Positions 45,801-60,600 of a DNA stretch of 64,000 bases are shown piece by piece. Numbering within the stretch: the first letter of the stretch is position 1; every line of letters starts with the position of its first letter. A model generated the notes under the pieces. That model had not been told where the DNA came from. It made no database searches and saw only the letters and a list, made by a program, of their open reading frames with translations. This stretch comes from Gadus chalcogrammus (taxonomy: Eukaryota > Chordata > Actinopteri > Gadiformes > Gadidae), in assembly GCF_026213295.1 (NCBI RefSeq), contig NC_079415.1:34096530-34160529 (forward strand), written 5' to 3'. The translations under genes and the position numbers were made by a program.

Positions 45801-48800
45801 TTTCAATGCAAACGTGTTACTAAGCTTACCAAAGGGTAATAGGGCCATACTCCACCTATTTGGAAGTGGAATACATTAGTTTTGAGCAAAATCAACAATA
45901 TAAGGTCAAAGACACATTGTTGGTCAAAAAGTGATTCTAGCGCTCTGAAAAGCATTTGGCACGCATAAAAACAAGAAATGTTGATTTTTCTGTTCATTTC
46001 AGAAAACATGTCGAAAACACATTGTTGGTCAAAAAGTGATTCTAGCGCTCTGAAAAGAATTGTGCAGGTATAAAAACAAGAAATGTTGGTATCTCTGTCA
46101 ATTTCAATGCAAACGTGTTACAAAGCTTACCAAAGGGTTATTAGGGCCATACTCCACTATTTGGAAGTGGAATATATTAGTTTTGAGCAAAATCAACAAT
46201 GTAAGGTCAAAAACACATTGTTGGTCGAAAAGTGATTCTAGCGCTCTGAAAAGCATTTTGCAAGCGTAAAAAACAAAAATGTTGATATCTGTCAATTTCA
46301 ATGCAAACGTGTTACTAAGCTTACCAAAGGGTAATAGGGCCATACTCCACCATTTGGAAGGGGAATACATTAGTTTTGAGCAAAATCAACAATATAAGGT
46401 CAAAGACACATTGTTGGTCAAAAAGTGATTCTAGCGCTCTGAAAAGCATTTTGCATGCGTAAAAACCAAAAATGTTGATATCTGTCAATTTCAATGCAAA
46501 CGTGTTACTAAGCTTACCAAAGGGTTATAGGGCCATACTCCACTATTTGGAAGTGGAATACATTAGTTTTGAGCAAAATCAACAATATAAGGTCAAAGAC
46601 ACATTGTTGGTCAAAAAGTGATTCTAGCGCTCTGAAAAGCATTTGGCACGCATAAAAACAAGAAATGTTGATATTTCTGTTCGTTTCAGAAAAACAAGTC
46701 GAAAACACATTGTTGGTCAAAAAGTGATTCTAGCGCTCTGAAAAGCATTTTGCCGGCATAAAAACAATAAATGTTGGTATCTCTGTCAATTTCAATGCAA
46801 ACGTGTTACTAAGCTTACCAAAGGGTAATAGGGCCATACTCCACCATTTGGAAGGGGAATACATTAGTTTTGAGCAAAATCAACAATATAAGGTCAAAGA
46901 CACATTGTTGGTCAAAAAGTGATTCTAGCGCTCTGAAAAGCATTTGGCACGCATAAAAACAAGAAATGTTGATTTTTCTGTTCATTTCAGAAAACAATGT
47001 CGAAAACACATTGTTGGTCAAAAAGTGATTCTAGCGCTCTGAAAAGAATTGTGCAGGTATAAAAACAAGAAATGTTGGTATCTCTGTCAATTTCAATGCA
47101 AACGTGTTACTAAGCTTACCAAAGGGTTATAGGGCCATACTCCACTATTTGGAAGTGGAATACATTAGTTTTGAGCAAAATCAACAATATAAGGTCAAAG
47201 ACACATTGTTGGTCGAAAAGTGATTCTAGCGCTCTGAAAAGCATTTGGCACGCATAAAAACAAGAAATGTTGATTTTTCTGTTCATTTCAGAAAACAAGT
47301 CGAAAACACATTGTTGGTCAAAAAGTGATTCTAGCGCTCTGAAAAGCATTTTGCAAGCGTAAAAACCAAAAATGTTGATATCTGTCAATTTCAATGCAAA
47401 CGTGTTATTAAGCTTACCAAAGGGTTATAGGGCCATACTCCACTATTTGGAAGTGGAATACATTAGTTTTGAGCAAAATCAACAATATAAGGTCAAAGAC
47501 ACATTGTTGGTCAAAAAGTGATTCTAGCGCTCTGAAAAACATTTGGCACGCATAAAAACAAGAAATGTTGATATTTCTGTTCGTTTCAGAAAAACAAGTC
47601 AAAAACACATTGTTGGTCAAAAAGTGATTCTAAGCGCTCTGAAAAGAATTTTGCCGGCATAAAAATAATAAATGTTGGTATCTCTGTCAATTTCAATGCA
47701 AACGTGTTACTAAGCTTACCAAAGGGTTATAGGGCCATACTCCACTATTTGGAAGTGGAATACATTAGTTTTGAGTAGAATCAACAATATAAGGTCAAAG
47801 ACACATTGTTGGTCAAAAAGTGATTCTAGCGCTCTGAAAAGAATTGTGCAGGTATAAAAACAAGAAATGTTGGTATCTCTGTCAATTTCAATGCAAACGT
47901 GTTACAAAGCTTACCAAAGGGTTATTGGGCCATACTCCACTATTTGGAAGTGGAATATATTAGTTTTGAGCAAAATCAACAATGTAAGGTCAAAAACACG
48001 TTGTTGGTCGAAAAATTGATTCTAGCGCTCTGAAAAGCATTTTGCAAGCGTAAAAAACAAAAATGTTGATATCTGTCAATTTCAATGCAAACGTGTTACT
48101 AAGCTTACCAAAGGGTAATAGGGCCATACTCCACCATTTGGAAGGGGAATACATTAGTTTTGAGCAAAATCAACAATATAAGGTCAAAGACACATTGTTG
48201 GTCAAAAAGTGATTCTAGCGCTCTGAAAAGCATTTTGCATGCGTAAAAACCAAAAATGTTGATATCTGTCATTTTCAATGCAAACGTGTGACTAAGCTTA
48301 CCAAAGGGTTATAGGGCCATACTCCACTATTTGGAAGTGGAATATATTAGTTTTGAGCAAAATCAACAATGTAAGGTCGAAAACACATTGTTGGTCAAAA
48401 AGGGATTCTAGCGCTCTGAAAAGAATTGTGCAGGTATAAAAACAATAAATGTTGGTATCTCTGTCAATTTCAATGCAAACGTGTTACTAAGCTTACCAAA
48501 GGGTTATAGGGCCATACTCCACTATTTGGAAGTGGAATACATTAGTTTTGAGCAAAATCAACAATATAAGGTCAAAGACACATTGTTGGTCAAAAAGTGA
48601 TTCTAGCGCTCTGAAAAGCATTTGGCACGCATAAAAACAAGAAATGTTGATTTTTCTGTTCATTTCAGAAAACAAGTCGAAAACACATTGTTGGTCAAAA
48701 AGTGATTCTAGCGCTCTGAAAAGAATTTTGCAGGTATAAAAACAAGAAATGTTGGTATCTCTGTCAATTTCAATGCAAACGTGTTACTAAGCTTACCAAA

Positions 48801-51800
48801 GGGTTATAGGGCCATACTCCACTATTTGGAAGTGGAATACATTAGTTTTGAGCAAAATCAACAATATAAGGTCAAAGACACATTGTTGGTCGAAAAGTGA
48901 TTCTAGCGCTCTGAAAAGCATTTGGCACGCATAAAAACAAGAAATGTTGATTTTTCTGTTCATTTCAGAAAACAAGTCGAAAACACATTGTTGGTCAAAA
49001 AGTGATTCTAGCGCTCTGAAAAGCATTTTGCAGCGTAAAAACCAAAAATGTTGTATCTCTGTCAATTTCAATGCAAACGTGTTACTAAGCTTACCAAAGG
49101 GTTATAGGGCCATACTCCACTATTTGGAAGTGGAATACATTAGTTTTGAGCAAAATCAACAATATAAGGTCAAAGACACATTGTTGGTCAAAAAGTGATT
49201 CTAGCGCTCTGAAAAGCATTTGGCACGCATAAAAACAAGAAATGTTGATATTTCTGTTCATTTCAGAAAACAAGTCGAAAACACATTGTTGGTCAAAAAG
49301 TGATTCTAGCGCTCTGAAAAGAATTTTGCAGGCATAAAAACTAATAAATGTTGGTATCTCTGTCAATTTCAATGCAAACGTGTTACTAAGCTTACCAAAG
49401 GGTTATAGGGCCATACTCCACTATTTGGAAGTGGAATACATTAGTTTTGAGCAAAATCAACAATATAAGGTCAAAAACACGTTGTTGGTCGAAAAGTGAT
49501 TCTAGCGCTCTGAAAAGAATTGTGCAGGTATAAAAACAAGAATGTTGGTATCTCTGTCAATTTCAATGCAAACGTGTTACAAAGCTTACCAAAGGGTTAT
49601 TGGGCCATACTCCACTATTTGGAAGTGGAATATATTAGTTTTGAGCAAAATCAACAATGTAAGGTCAAAAACACGTTGTTGGTCGAAAAATTGATTCTAG
49701 CGCTCTGAAAAGCATTTTGCAAGCGTAAAAAACAAAATGTTGATATCTGTCAATTTCAATGCAAACGTGTTACTAAGCTTACCAAAGGGTAATAGGGCCA
49801 TACTCCACCATTTGGAAGGGGAATACATTCGTTTTGAGCAAAATCAACAATATAAGGTCAAAGACACATTGTTGGTCAAAAAGTGATTCTAGCGCTCTGA
49901 AAAGCATTTTGCATGCGTAAAAACCAAAAATGTTGATATCTGTCATTTTCAATGCAAACGTGTGACTAAGCTTACCAAAGGGTTATAGGGCCATACTCCA
50001 CTATTTGGAAGTGGAATACATTAGTTTTGAGCAAAATCAACAATATAAGGTTCAAAGACACATTGTTGGTCAAAAAGTGATTCTAGCGCTCTGAAAAGCA
50101 TTTGGCACGCATAAAAACAAGAAATGTTGATATTTCTGTTCGTTTCAGAAAAACAAGTCAAAAACACATTGTTGGTCAAAAAGTGATTCTAGCGCTCTGA
50201 AAAGCATTTTGCCGGCATAAAAACAATAAATGTTGGTATCTCTGTCAATTTCAATGCAAACGTGTTACTAAGCTTACCAAAGGGTAATAGGGCCATACTC
50301 CACCATTTGGAAGGGGAATACATTAGTTTTGAGCAAAATCAACAATATAAGGTCAAAGACACATTGTTGGTCAAAAAGTGATTCTAGCGCTCTGAAAAGC
50401 ATTTGGCACGCATAAAAACAAGAAATGTTGATTTTTCTGTTCATTTCAGAAAACATGTCGAAAACACATTGTTGGTCAAAAAGTGATTCTAGCGCTCTGA
50501 AAAGAATTGTGCAGGTATAAAAACAAGAAATGTTGGTATCTCTGTCAATTTCAATGCAAACGTGTTACAAAGCTTACCAAAGGGTTATTGGGCCATACTC
50601 CACTATTTGGAAGTGGAATATATTAGTTTTGAGCAAAATCAACAATGTAAGGTCAAAAACACGTTGTTGGTCGAAAAGTGATTCTAGCGCTCTGAAAAGC
50701 ATTTGGAACGCATAAAAACAAGAAATGTTGATTTTTCTGTTCATTTCAGAAAACAAGTCGAAAACACATTGTTGGTCAAAAAGTGATTCTAGCGCTCTGA
50801 AAAGCATTTTGCAAGCGTAAAAACCAAAAATGTTGATATCTGTCAATTTCAATGCAAACGTGTTACTAAGCTTACCAAAGGGTTATAGGGCCATACTCCA
50901 CTATTTGGAAGTGGAATACATTAGTTTTGAGCAAAATCAACAATATAAGGTCAAAGACACATTGTTGGTCAAAAAGTGATTCTAGCGCTCTGAAAAACAT
51001 TTGGCACGCATAAAAACAAGAAATGTTGATATTTCTGTTCGTTTCAGAAAACAAGTCGAAAAACACATTGTTGGTCAAAAAGTGATTCTAGCGCTCTGAA
51101 AAGCATTTTGCCGGCATAAAAACAATAAATGTTGGTATCTCTGTCAATTTCAATGCAAACGTGTTACTAAGCTTACCAAAGGGTAATAGGGCCATACTCC
51201 ACCATTTGGAAGGGGAATACATTAGTTTTGAGCAAAATCAACAATATAAGGTCAAAGACACATTGTTGGTCAAAAAGTGATTCTAGCGCTCTGAAAAGCA
51301 TTTGGCACGCATAAAAACAAGAAATGTTGATTTTTCTGTTCATTTCAGAAAACAAGTCGAAAACACATTGTTGGTCAAAAAGTGATTCTAGCGCTCTGAA
51401 AAGAATTTTGCACGAATAAAAACAAGAAATGTTGGTATCTCTGTCAATTTCAATGCAAACGTGTTACTAAGCTTACCAAAGGGTTATAGGGCCATACTCC
51501 ACTATTTGGAAGTGGAATATATTAGTTTTGAGCAAAATCAACAATGTAAGGTCAAAAACACGTTGTTGGTCGAAAAGTGATTCTAGCGCTCTGAAAAGCA
51601 TTTTGCAAGCGTAAAAAACAAAAATGTTGATATCTGTCAATTTCAATGCAAACGTGTTACTAAGCTTACCAAAGGGTAATAGGGCCATACTCCACCATTT
51701 GGAAGGGGAATACATTAGTTTTGAGCAAAATCAACAATATAAGGTCAAAGACACATTGTTGGTCAAAAAGTGATTCTAGCGCTCTGAAAAGCATTTTGCA

Positions 51801-54800
51801 AGCGTAAAAACCAAAAATGTTCATATCTGTCAATTTCAATGCAAACGTGTTATTAAGCTTACCAAAGGGTTATAGGGCCATACTCCACTATTTGGAAGTG
51901 GAATACATTAGTTTTGAGCAAAATCAACAATATAAGGTCAAAGACACATTGTTGGTCAAAAAGTGATTCTAGCGCTCTGAAAAACATTTGGCACGCATAA
52001 AAACAAGAAATGTTGATATTTCTGTTCGTTTCAGAAAAACAAGTCAAAAACACATTGTTGGTCAAAAAGTGATTCTAAGCGCTCTGAAAAGAATTTTGCC
52101 GGCATAAAAATAATAAATGTTGGTATCTCTGTCAATTTCAATGCAAACGTGTTACTAAGCTTACCAAAGGGTAATAGGGCCATACTCCACCATTTGGAAG
52201 GGGAATACATTAGTTTTGAGCAAAATCAACAATATAAGGTCAAAGACACATTGTTGGTCAAAAAGTGATTCTAGCGCTCTGAAAAGCATTTGGCACGCAT
52301 AAAAACAAGAAATGTTGATTTTTCTGTTCATTTCAGAAAACATGTCGAAAACACATTGTTGGTCAAAAAGTGATTCTAGCGCTCTGAAAAGAATTGTGCA
52401 GGTATAAAAACAAGAAATGTTGGTATCTCTGTCAATTTCAATGCAAACGTGTTACAAAGCTTACCAAAGGGTTATTGGGCCATACTCCACTATTTGGAAG
52501 TGGAATATATTAGTTTTGAGCAAAATCAACAATGTAAGGTCAAAAACACATTGTTGGTCAAAAAGTGATTCTAGCGCTCTGAAAAGCATTTGGAACGCAT
52601 AAAAACAAGAAATGTTGATTTTTCTGTTCATTTCAGAAAACAAGTCGAAAACACATTGTTGGTCAAAAAGTGATTCTAGCGCTCTGAAAAGCATTTTGCA
52701 AGCGTAAAAACCAAAAATGTTGATATCTGTCAATTTCAATGCAAACGTGTTATTAAGCTTACCAAAGGGTTATAGGGCCATACTCCACTATTTGGAAGTG
52801 GAATACATTAGTTTTGAGCAAAATCAACAATATAAGGTCAAAGACACATTGTTGGTCAAAAAGTGATTCTAGCGCTCTGAAAAACATTTGGCACGCATAA
52901 AAACAAGAAATGTTGATATTTCTGTTCGTTTCAGAAAAACAAGTCAAAAACACATTGTTGGTCAAAAAGTGATTCTAAGCGCTCTGAAAAGAATTTTGCC
53001 GGCATAAAAATAATAAATGTTGGTATCTCTGTCAATTTCAATGCAAACGTGTTACTAAGCTTACCAAAGGGTTATAGGGCCATACTCCACTATTTGGAAG
53101 TGGAATACATTAGTTTTGAGTAGAATCAACAATGTAAGGTCAAAAACACGTTGTTGGTCGAAAAGTGATTCTAGCGCTCTGAAAAGAATTGTGCAGGTAT
53201 AAAAACAAGAAATGTTGGTATCTCTGTCAATTTCAATGCAAACGTGTTACAAAGCTTACCAAAGGGTTATTGGGCCATACTCCACTATTTGGAAGTGGAA
53301 TATATTAGTTTTGAGCAAAATCAACAATGTAAGGTCAAAAACACGTTGTTGGTCGAAAAATTGATTCTAGCGCTCTGAAAAGCATTTTGCAAGCGTAAAA
53401 AACAAAAATGTTGATATCTGTCAATTTCAATGCAAACGTGTTACTAAGCTTACCAAAGGGTAATAGGGCCATACTCCACCATTTGGAAGGGGAATACATT
53501 AGTTTTGAGCAAAATCAACAATATAAGGTCAAAGACACATTGTTGGTCAAAAAGTGATTCTAGCGCTCTGAAAAGCATTTTGCATGCGTAAAAACAAAAA
53601 TGTTGATATCTGTCAATTTCAATGCAAACGTGTTACTAAGCTTACCAAAGGGTTATAGGGCCATACTCCACTATTTGGTAAGTGGAATACATTAGTTTTG
53701 AGCAAAATCAACAATATAAGGTCAAAGACACATTGTTGGTCAAAAAGTGATTCTAGCGCTCTGAAAAGCATTTGGCACGCATAAAAACAAGAAATGTTGA
53801 TATTTCTGTTCGTTTCAGAAAAACAAGTCAAAAACACATTGTTGGTCAAAAAGTGATTCTAGCGCTCTGAAAAGCATTTTGCCGGCATAAAAACAATAAA
53901 TGTTGGTATCTCTGTCAATTTCAATGCAAACATGTTACTAAGCTTACCAAAGGGTAATAGGGCCATACTCCACCATTTGGAAGGGGAATACATTAGTTTT
54001 GAGCAAAATCAACAATATAAGGTCAAAGACACATTGTTGGTCAAAAAGTGATTCTAGCGCTCTGAAAAGCATTTGGCACGCATAAAAACAAGAAATGTTG
54101 ATTTTTCTGTTCATTTCAGAAAACATGTCGAAAACACATTGTTGGTCAAAAAGTGATTCTAGCGCTCTGAAAAGAATTGTGCAGGTATAAAAACAAGAAA
54201 TGTTGGTATCTCTGTCAATTTCAATGCAAACGTGTTACAAAGCTTACCAAAGGGTTATTGGGCCATACTCCACTATTTGGAAGTGGAATATATTAGTTTT
54301 GAGCAAAATCAACAATGTAAGGTCAAAAACACGTTGTTGGTCGAAAAGTGATTCTAGCGCTCTGAAAAGCATTTGGAACGCATAAAAACAAGAAATGTTG
54401 ATTTTTCTGTTCATTTCAGAAAACAAGTCGAAAACACATTGTTGGTCAAAAAGTGATTCTAGCGCTCTGAAAAGCATTTTGCAAGCGTAAAAACCAAAAA
54501 TGTTGATATCTGTCAATTTCAATGCAAACGTGTTATTAAGCTTACCAAAGGGTTATAGGGCCATACTCCACTATTTGGAAGTGGAATACATTAGTTTTGA
54601 GCAAAATCAACAATATAAGGTCAAAGACACATTGTTGGTCAAAAAGTGATTCTAGCGCTCTGAAAAACATTTGGCACGCATAAAAACAAGAAATGTTGAT
54701 ATTTCTGTTTGTTTCAGAAAAACAAGTCAAAAACACATTGTTGGTCAAAAAGTGATTCTAAGCGCTCTGAAAAGAATTTTGCCGGCATAAAAATAATAAA

Positions 54801-57660
54801 TGTTGGTATCTCTGTCAATTTCAATGCAAACGTGTTACTAAGCTTACCAAAGGGTTATAGGGCCATACTCCACTATTTGGAAGTGGAATACATTAGTTTT
54901 GAGTAGAATCAACAATGTAAGGTCAAAAACACGTTGTTGGTCGAAAAGTGATTCTAGCGCTCTGAAAAGAATTGTGCAGGTATAAAAACAAGAAATGTTG
55001 GTATCTCTGTCAATTTCAATGCAAACGTGTTACAAAGCTTACCAAAGGGTTATTGGGCCATACTCCACTATTTGGAAGTGGAATATATTAGTTTTGAGCA
55101 AAATCAACAATGTAAGGTCAAAAACACGTTGTTGGTCGAAAAGTGATTCTAGCGCTCTGAAAAGCATTTGGCACGCATAAAAACAAGAAATGTTGATATT
55201 TCTGTTCGTTTCAGAAAAACAAGTCAAAAACACATTGTTGGTCAAAAAGTGATTCTAAGCGCTCTGAAAAGCATTTTGCCGGCATAAAAACAATAAATGT
55301 TGGTATCTCTGTCAATTTCAATGCAAACAGTGTTACTAAGCTTACCAAAGGGTAATAGGGCCATACTCCACCATTTGGAAGGGGAATACATTAGTTTTGA
55401 GCAAAATCAACAATATAAGGTTAAAGACACATTGTTGGTCAAAAAGTGATTCTAGCAGCTCTGAAAAGCATTTTGCAAGCGTAAAAACAAAAATGTTGAT
55501 ATCTGTCAATTTCAATGCAAACGTGTTATTAAGCTTACCAAAGGGTTATAGGGCCATACTCCACTATTTGGAAGTGGAATACATTAGTTTTGAGCAAAAT
55601 CAACAATATAAGGTCAAAGACACATTGTTGGTCAAAAAGTGATTCTAGCGCTCTGAAAAGCATTTGGCACGCATAAAAACAAGAAATGTTGATATTTCTG
55701 TTCATTTCAGAAAAACAAGTCGAAAACACATTGTTGGTCAAAAAGTGATTCTAGCGCTCTGAAAAGCATTTTGCAGGCATAAAAACAATAAATGTTGGTA
55801 TCTCTGTCAATTTCAATGCAAACGTGTTACTAAGCTTACCAAAGGGTTAATAGGGCCATACTCCCCTATTTGGAAGTGGAATACATTAGTTTTGAGCAAA
55901 ATCAACAATATAAGGTCAAAGACACATTGTTGGTCAAAAAGTGATTCTAGCGCTCTGAAAAGCATTTGGCACGCATAAAAACAAGAAATGTTGATTTTTC
56001 TGTTCATTTCAGAAAACATGTCGAAAACACATTGTTGGTCAAAAAGTGATTCTAGCGCTCTGAAAAGAATTGTGCAGGTATAAAAACAAGAAATGTTGGT
56101 ATCTCTGTCAATTTCAATGCAAACGTGTTACAAAGCTTACCAAAGGGTTATTGGGCCATACTCCACTATTTGGAAGTGGAATATATTAGTTTTGAGCAAA
56201 ATCAACAATGTAAGGTCAAAAACACGTTGTTGGTCGAAAAGTGATTCTAGCGCTCTGAAAAGCATTTGGAACGCATAAAAACAAGAAATGTTGATTTTTC
56301 TGTTCATTTCAGAAAACAAGTCGAAAACACATTGTTGGTCAAAAAGTGATTCTAGCGCTCTGAAAAGCATTTTGCAAGCGTAAAAACCAAAAATGTTGAT
56401 ATCTGTCAATTTCAATGCAAACGTGTTATTAAGCTTACCAAAGGGTTATAGGGCCATACTCCACTATTTGGAAGTGGAATACATTAGTTTTGAGCAAAAT
56501 CAACAATATAAGGTCAAAGACACATTGTTGGTCAAAAAGTGATTCTAGCGCTCTGAAAAACATTTGGCACGCATAAAAACAAGAAATGTTGATATTTCTG
56601 TTCGTTTCAGAAAAACAAGTCAAAAACACATTGTTGGTCAAAAAGTGATTCTAAGCGCTCTGAAAAGAATTTTGCCGGCATAAAAATAATAAATGTTGGT
56701 ATCTCTGTCAATTTCAATGCAAACGTGTTACTAAGCTTACCAAAGGGTTATAGGGCCATACTCCACTATTTGGAAGTGGAATACATTAGTTTTGAGTAGA
56801 ATCAACAATGTAAGGTCAAAAACACGTTGTTGGTCGAAAAGTGATTCTAGCGCTCTGAAAAGAATTGTGCAGGTATAAAAACAAGAAATGTTGGTATCTC
56901 TGTCAATTTCAATGCAAACGTGTTACAAAGCTTACCAAAGGGTTATTGGGCCATACTCCACTATTTGGAAGTGGAATATATTAGTTTTGAGCAAAATCAA
57001 CAATGTAAGGTCAAAAACACGTTGTTGGTCGAAAAATTGATTCTAGCGCTCTGAAAAGCATTTTGCAAGCGTAAAAAACAAAAATGTTGATATCTGTCAA
57101 TTTCAATGCAAACGTGTTACTAAGCTTACCAAAGGGTAATAGGGCCATACTCCACCATTTGGAAGGGGAATACATTAGTTTTGAGCAAAATCAACAATAT
57201 AAGGTCAAAGACACATTGTTGGTCAAAAAGTGATTCTAGCGCTCTGAAAAGCATTTTGCATGCGTAAAAAACAAAAATGTTGATATCTGTCATTTTCAAT
57301 GCAAACGTGTGACTAAGCTTACCAAAGGGTTATAGGGCCATACTCCACTATTTGGTAGTGGAATACATTAGTTTTGAGCAAAATCAACAATATAAGGTTA
57401 AAAACACATTGTTGGTCAAAAAGTGATTCTAGCGCTCTGAAAAGCATTGTGCAGGTATAAAAACAAGAAATGTTGGTATCTCTGTCAATTTCAATGCAAA
57501 CGTGTTACAAAGCTTACCAAAGGGTTATTGGGCCATACTCCACTATTTGGAAGTGGAATATATTAGTTTTGAGCAAAATCAACAATGTAAGGTCAAAAAC
57601 ACGTTGTTGGTCGAAAAATTGATTCTAGCGCTCTGAAAAGCATTTTGCAAGCGTAAAAAC
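42890..57660 (+). repeat. Complex satellite array, third segment
   Basis: The same 193/301-bp satellite in plus orientation. The first 2.6 kb matches the flank to the right of copy 1 (31088/43246, 32465/44625, 33365/45526; offsets 12,158-12,161). After about 45.7 kb it continues with related but rearranged higher-order patterns, including a 1783-bp period (52417/54200). It ends abruptly at 57660 inside a core module. Confidence 0.95.
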
Positions 57661-60600
57661 ACCCTTTGGTAAGCTTTGTAACACGTTTGCATTGAAATTG
57701 ACAGAGATACCAACATTTCTTGTTTTTATACCTGCACAATTCTTTTCAGAGCGCTAGAATCACTTTTTGACCAACAATGTGTCTTTGACCTTATATTGTT
57801 GATTTTGCTCAAAACTAATGTATTCCACTTCCAAATAGTGGAGTATGGCCCTATAACCCTTTGGTAAGCTTAATAACACGTTTGCATTGAAATTGACAGA
57901 TATCAACATTTTTGGTTTTTACGCTTGCAAAATGCTTTTCAGAGCGCTAGAATCACTTTTTGACCAACAATGTGTTTTCGACTTGTTTTCTGAAATGAAC
58001 AGAAAAATCAACATTTCTTGTTTTTATGCGTTCCAAATGCTTTTCAGAGCGCTAGAATCACTTTTCGACCAACAACGTGTTTTTGACCTTACATTGTTGA
58101 TTTTGCTCAAAACTAATATATTCCACTTCCAAATAGTGGAGTATGGCCCAATAACCCTTTGGTAAGCTTTGTAACACGTTTGCATTGAAATTGACAGAGA
58201 TACCAACATTTCTTGTTTTTATACCTGCACAATTCTTTTCAGAGCGCTAGAATCACTTTTTGACCAACAATGTGTTTTCGACATGTTTTCTGAAATGAAC
58301 AGAAAAATCAACATTTCTTGTTTTTATGCGTGCCAAATGCTTTTCAGAGCGCTAGAATCACTTTTTGACCAACAATGTGTCTTTAACCTTATATTGTTGA
58401 TTTTGCTCAAAACTAATGTATTCCCCTTCCAAATGGTGGAGTATGGCCCTATTACCCTTTGGTAAGCTTAGTAACATGTTTGCATTGAAATTGACAGAGA
58501 TACCAACATTTATTGTTTTTATGCCGGCAAAATGCTTTTCAGAGCGCTTAGAATCACTTTTTGACCAACAATGTGTTTTTGACTTGTTTTTCTGAAACGA
58601 ACAGAGATATCAACATTTCTTGTTTTTATGCGTGCCAAATGCTTTTCAGAGCGCTAGAATCACTTTTTGACCAACAATGTGTTTTTAACCTTATATTGTT
58701 GATTTTGCTCAAAACTAATGTATTCCACTACCAAATAGTGGAGTATGGCCCTATAACCCTTTGGTAAGCTTAGTCACACGTTTGCATTGAAAATGACAGA
58801 TATCAACATTTTTGGTTTTTACGCATGCAAAATGCTTTTCAGAGCGCTAGAATCACTTTTTGACCAACAATGTGTCTTTGACCTTATATTGTTGATTTTG
58901 CTCAAAACTAATGTATTCCCCTTCCAAATGGTGGAGTATGGCCCTATTACCCTTTGGTAAGCTTAGTAACACGTTTGCATTGAAATTGACAGATATCAAC
59001 ATTTTTGTTTTTACGCTTGCAAAATGCTTTTCAGAGCGCTAGAATCACTTTTCGACCAACAACGTGTTTTTGACCTTACATTGTTGATTTTGCTCAAAAC
59101 TAATATATTCCACTTCCAAATAGTGGAGTATGGCCCAATAACCCTTTGGTAAGCTTTGTAACACGTTTGCATTGAAATTGACAGAGATACCAACATTTCT
59201 TGTTTTTATACCTGCACAATTCTTTTCAGAGCGCTAGAATCACTTTTCGACCAACAACTGTGTTTTGACCTTATATTGTTGATTCTACTCAAAACTAATG
59301 TATTCCACTTCCAAATAGTGGAGTATGGCCCTATAACCCTTTGGTAAGCTTAGTAACACGTTTGCATTGAAATTGACAGAGATACCAACATTTATTATTT
59401 TTATGCCGGCAAAATTCTTTTCAGAGCGCTTAGAATCACTTTTTGACCAACAATGTGTTTTTGACTTGTTTTTCTGAAACAAACAGAAATATCAACATTT
59501 CTTGTTTTTATGCGTGCCAAATGTTTTCAGAGCGCTAGAATCACTTTTTGACCAACAATGTGTCTTTGACCTTATATTGTTGATTTTGCTCAAAACTAAT
59601 GTATTCCACTTCCAAATAGTGGAGTATGGCCCTATAACCCTTTGGTAAGCTTAATAACACGTTTGCATTGAAATTGACAGATATCAACATTTTTGGTTTT
59701 TACGCTTGCAAAATGCTTTTCAGAGCGCTAGAATCACTTTTTGACCAACAATGTGTTTTCGACTTGTTTTCTGAAATGAACAGAAAAATCAACATTTCTT
59801 GTTTTTATGCGTTCCAAATGCTTTTCAGAGCTCTAGAATCAATTTTCGACCAACAACGTGTTTTTGACCTTACATTGTTGATTTTGCTCAAAACTAACAT
59901 ATTCCACTTCCAAATAGTGGAGTATGGCCCAATAACCCTTTGGTAAGCTTTGTAACACGTTTGCATTGAAATTGACAGAGATACCAACATTTCTTGTTTT
60001 TATACCTGCACAATTCTTTTCAGAGCGCTAGAATCACTTTTTGACCAACAATGTGTTTTCGACATGTTTTCTGAAATGAACAGAAAAATCAACATTTCTT
60101 GTTTTTATGCGTGCCAAATGCTTTTCAGAGCGCTAGAATCACTTTTTGACCAACAATGTGTCTTTAACCTTATATTGTTGATTTTGCTCAAAACTAATGT
60201 ATTCCCCTTCCAAATGGTGGAGTATGGCCCTATTACCCTTTGGTAAGCTTAGTAACATGTTAGCATTGAAATTGACAGAGATACCAACATTTATTGTTTT
60301 TATGCCGGCAAAATGCTTTTCAGAGCGCTAGAATCACTTTTTGACCAACAATGTGTTTTTGACTTGTTTTTCTGAAACGAACAGAGATATCAACATTTCT
60401 TGTTTTTATGCGTGCCAAATGCTTTTCAGAGCGCTAGAATCACTTTTTGACCAACAATGTGTTTTTAACCTTATATTGTTGATTTTGCTCAAAACTAATG
60501 TATTCCACTACCAAATAGTGGAGTATGGCCCTATAACCCTTTGGTAAGCTTAGTCACACGTTTGCATTGAAAATGACAGATACCAACATTTCTTGTTTTT

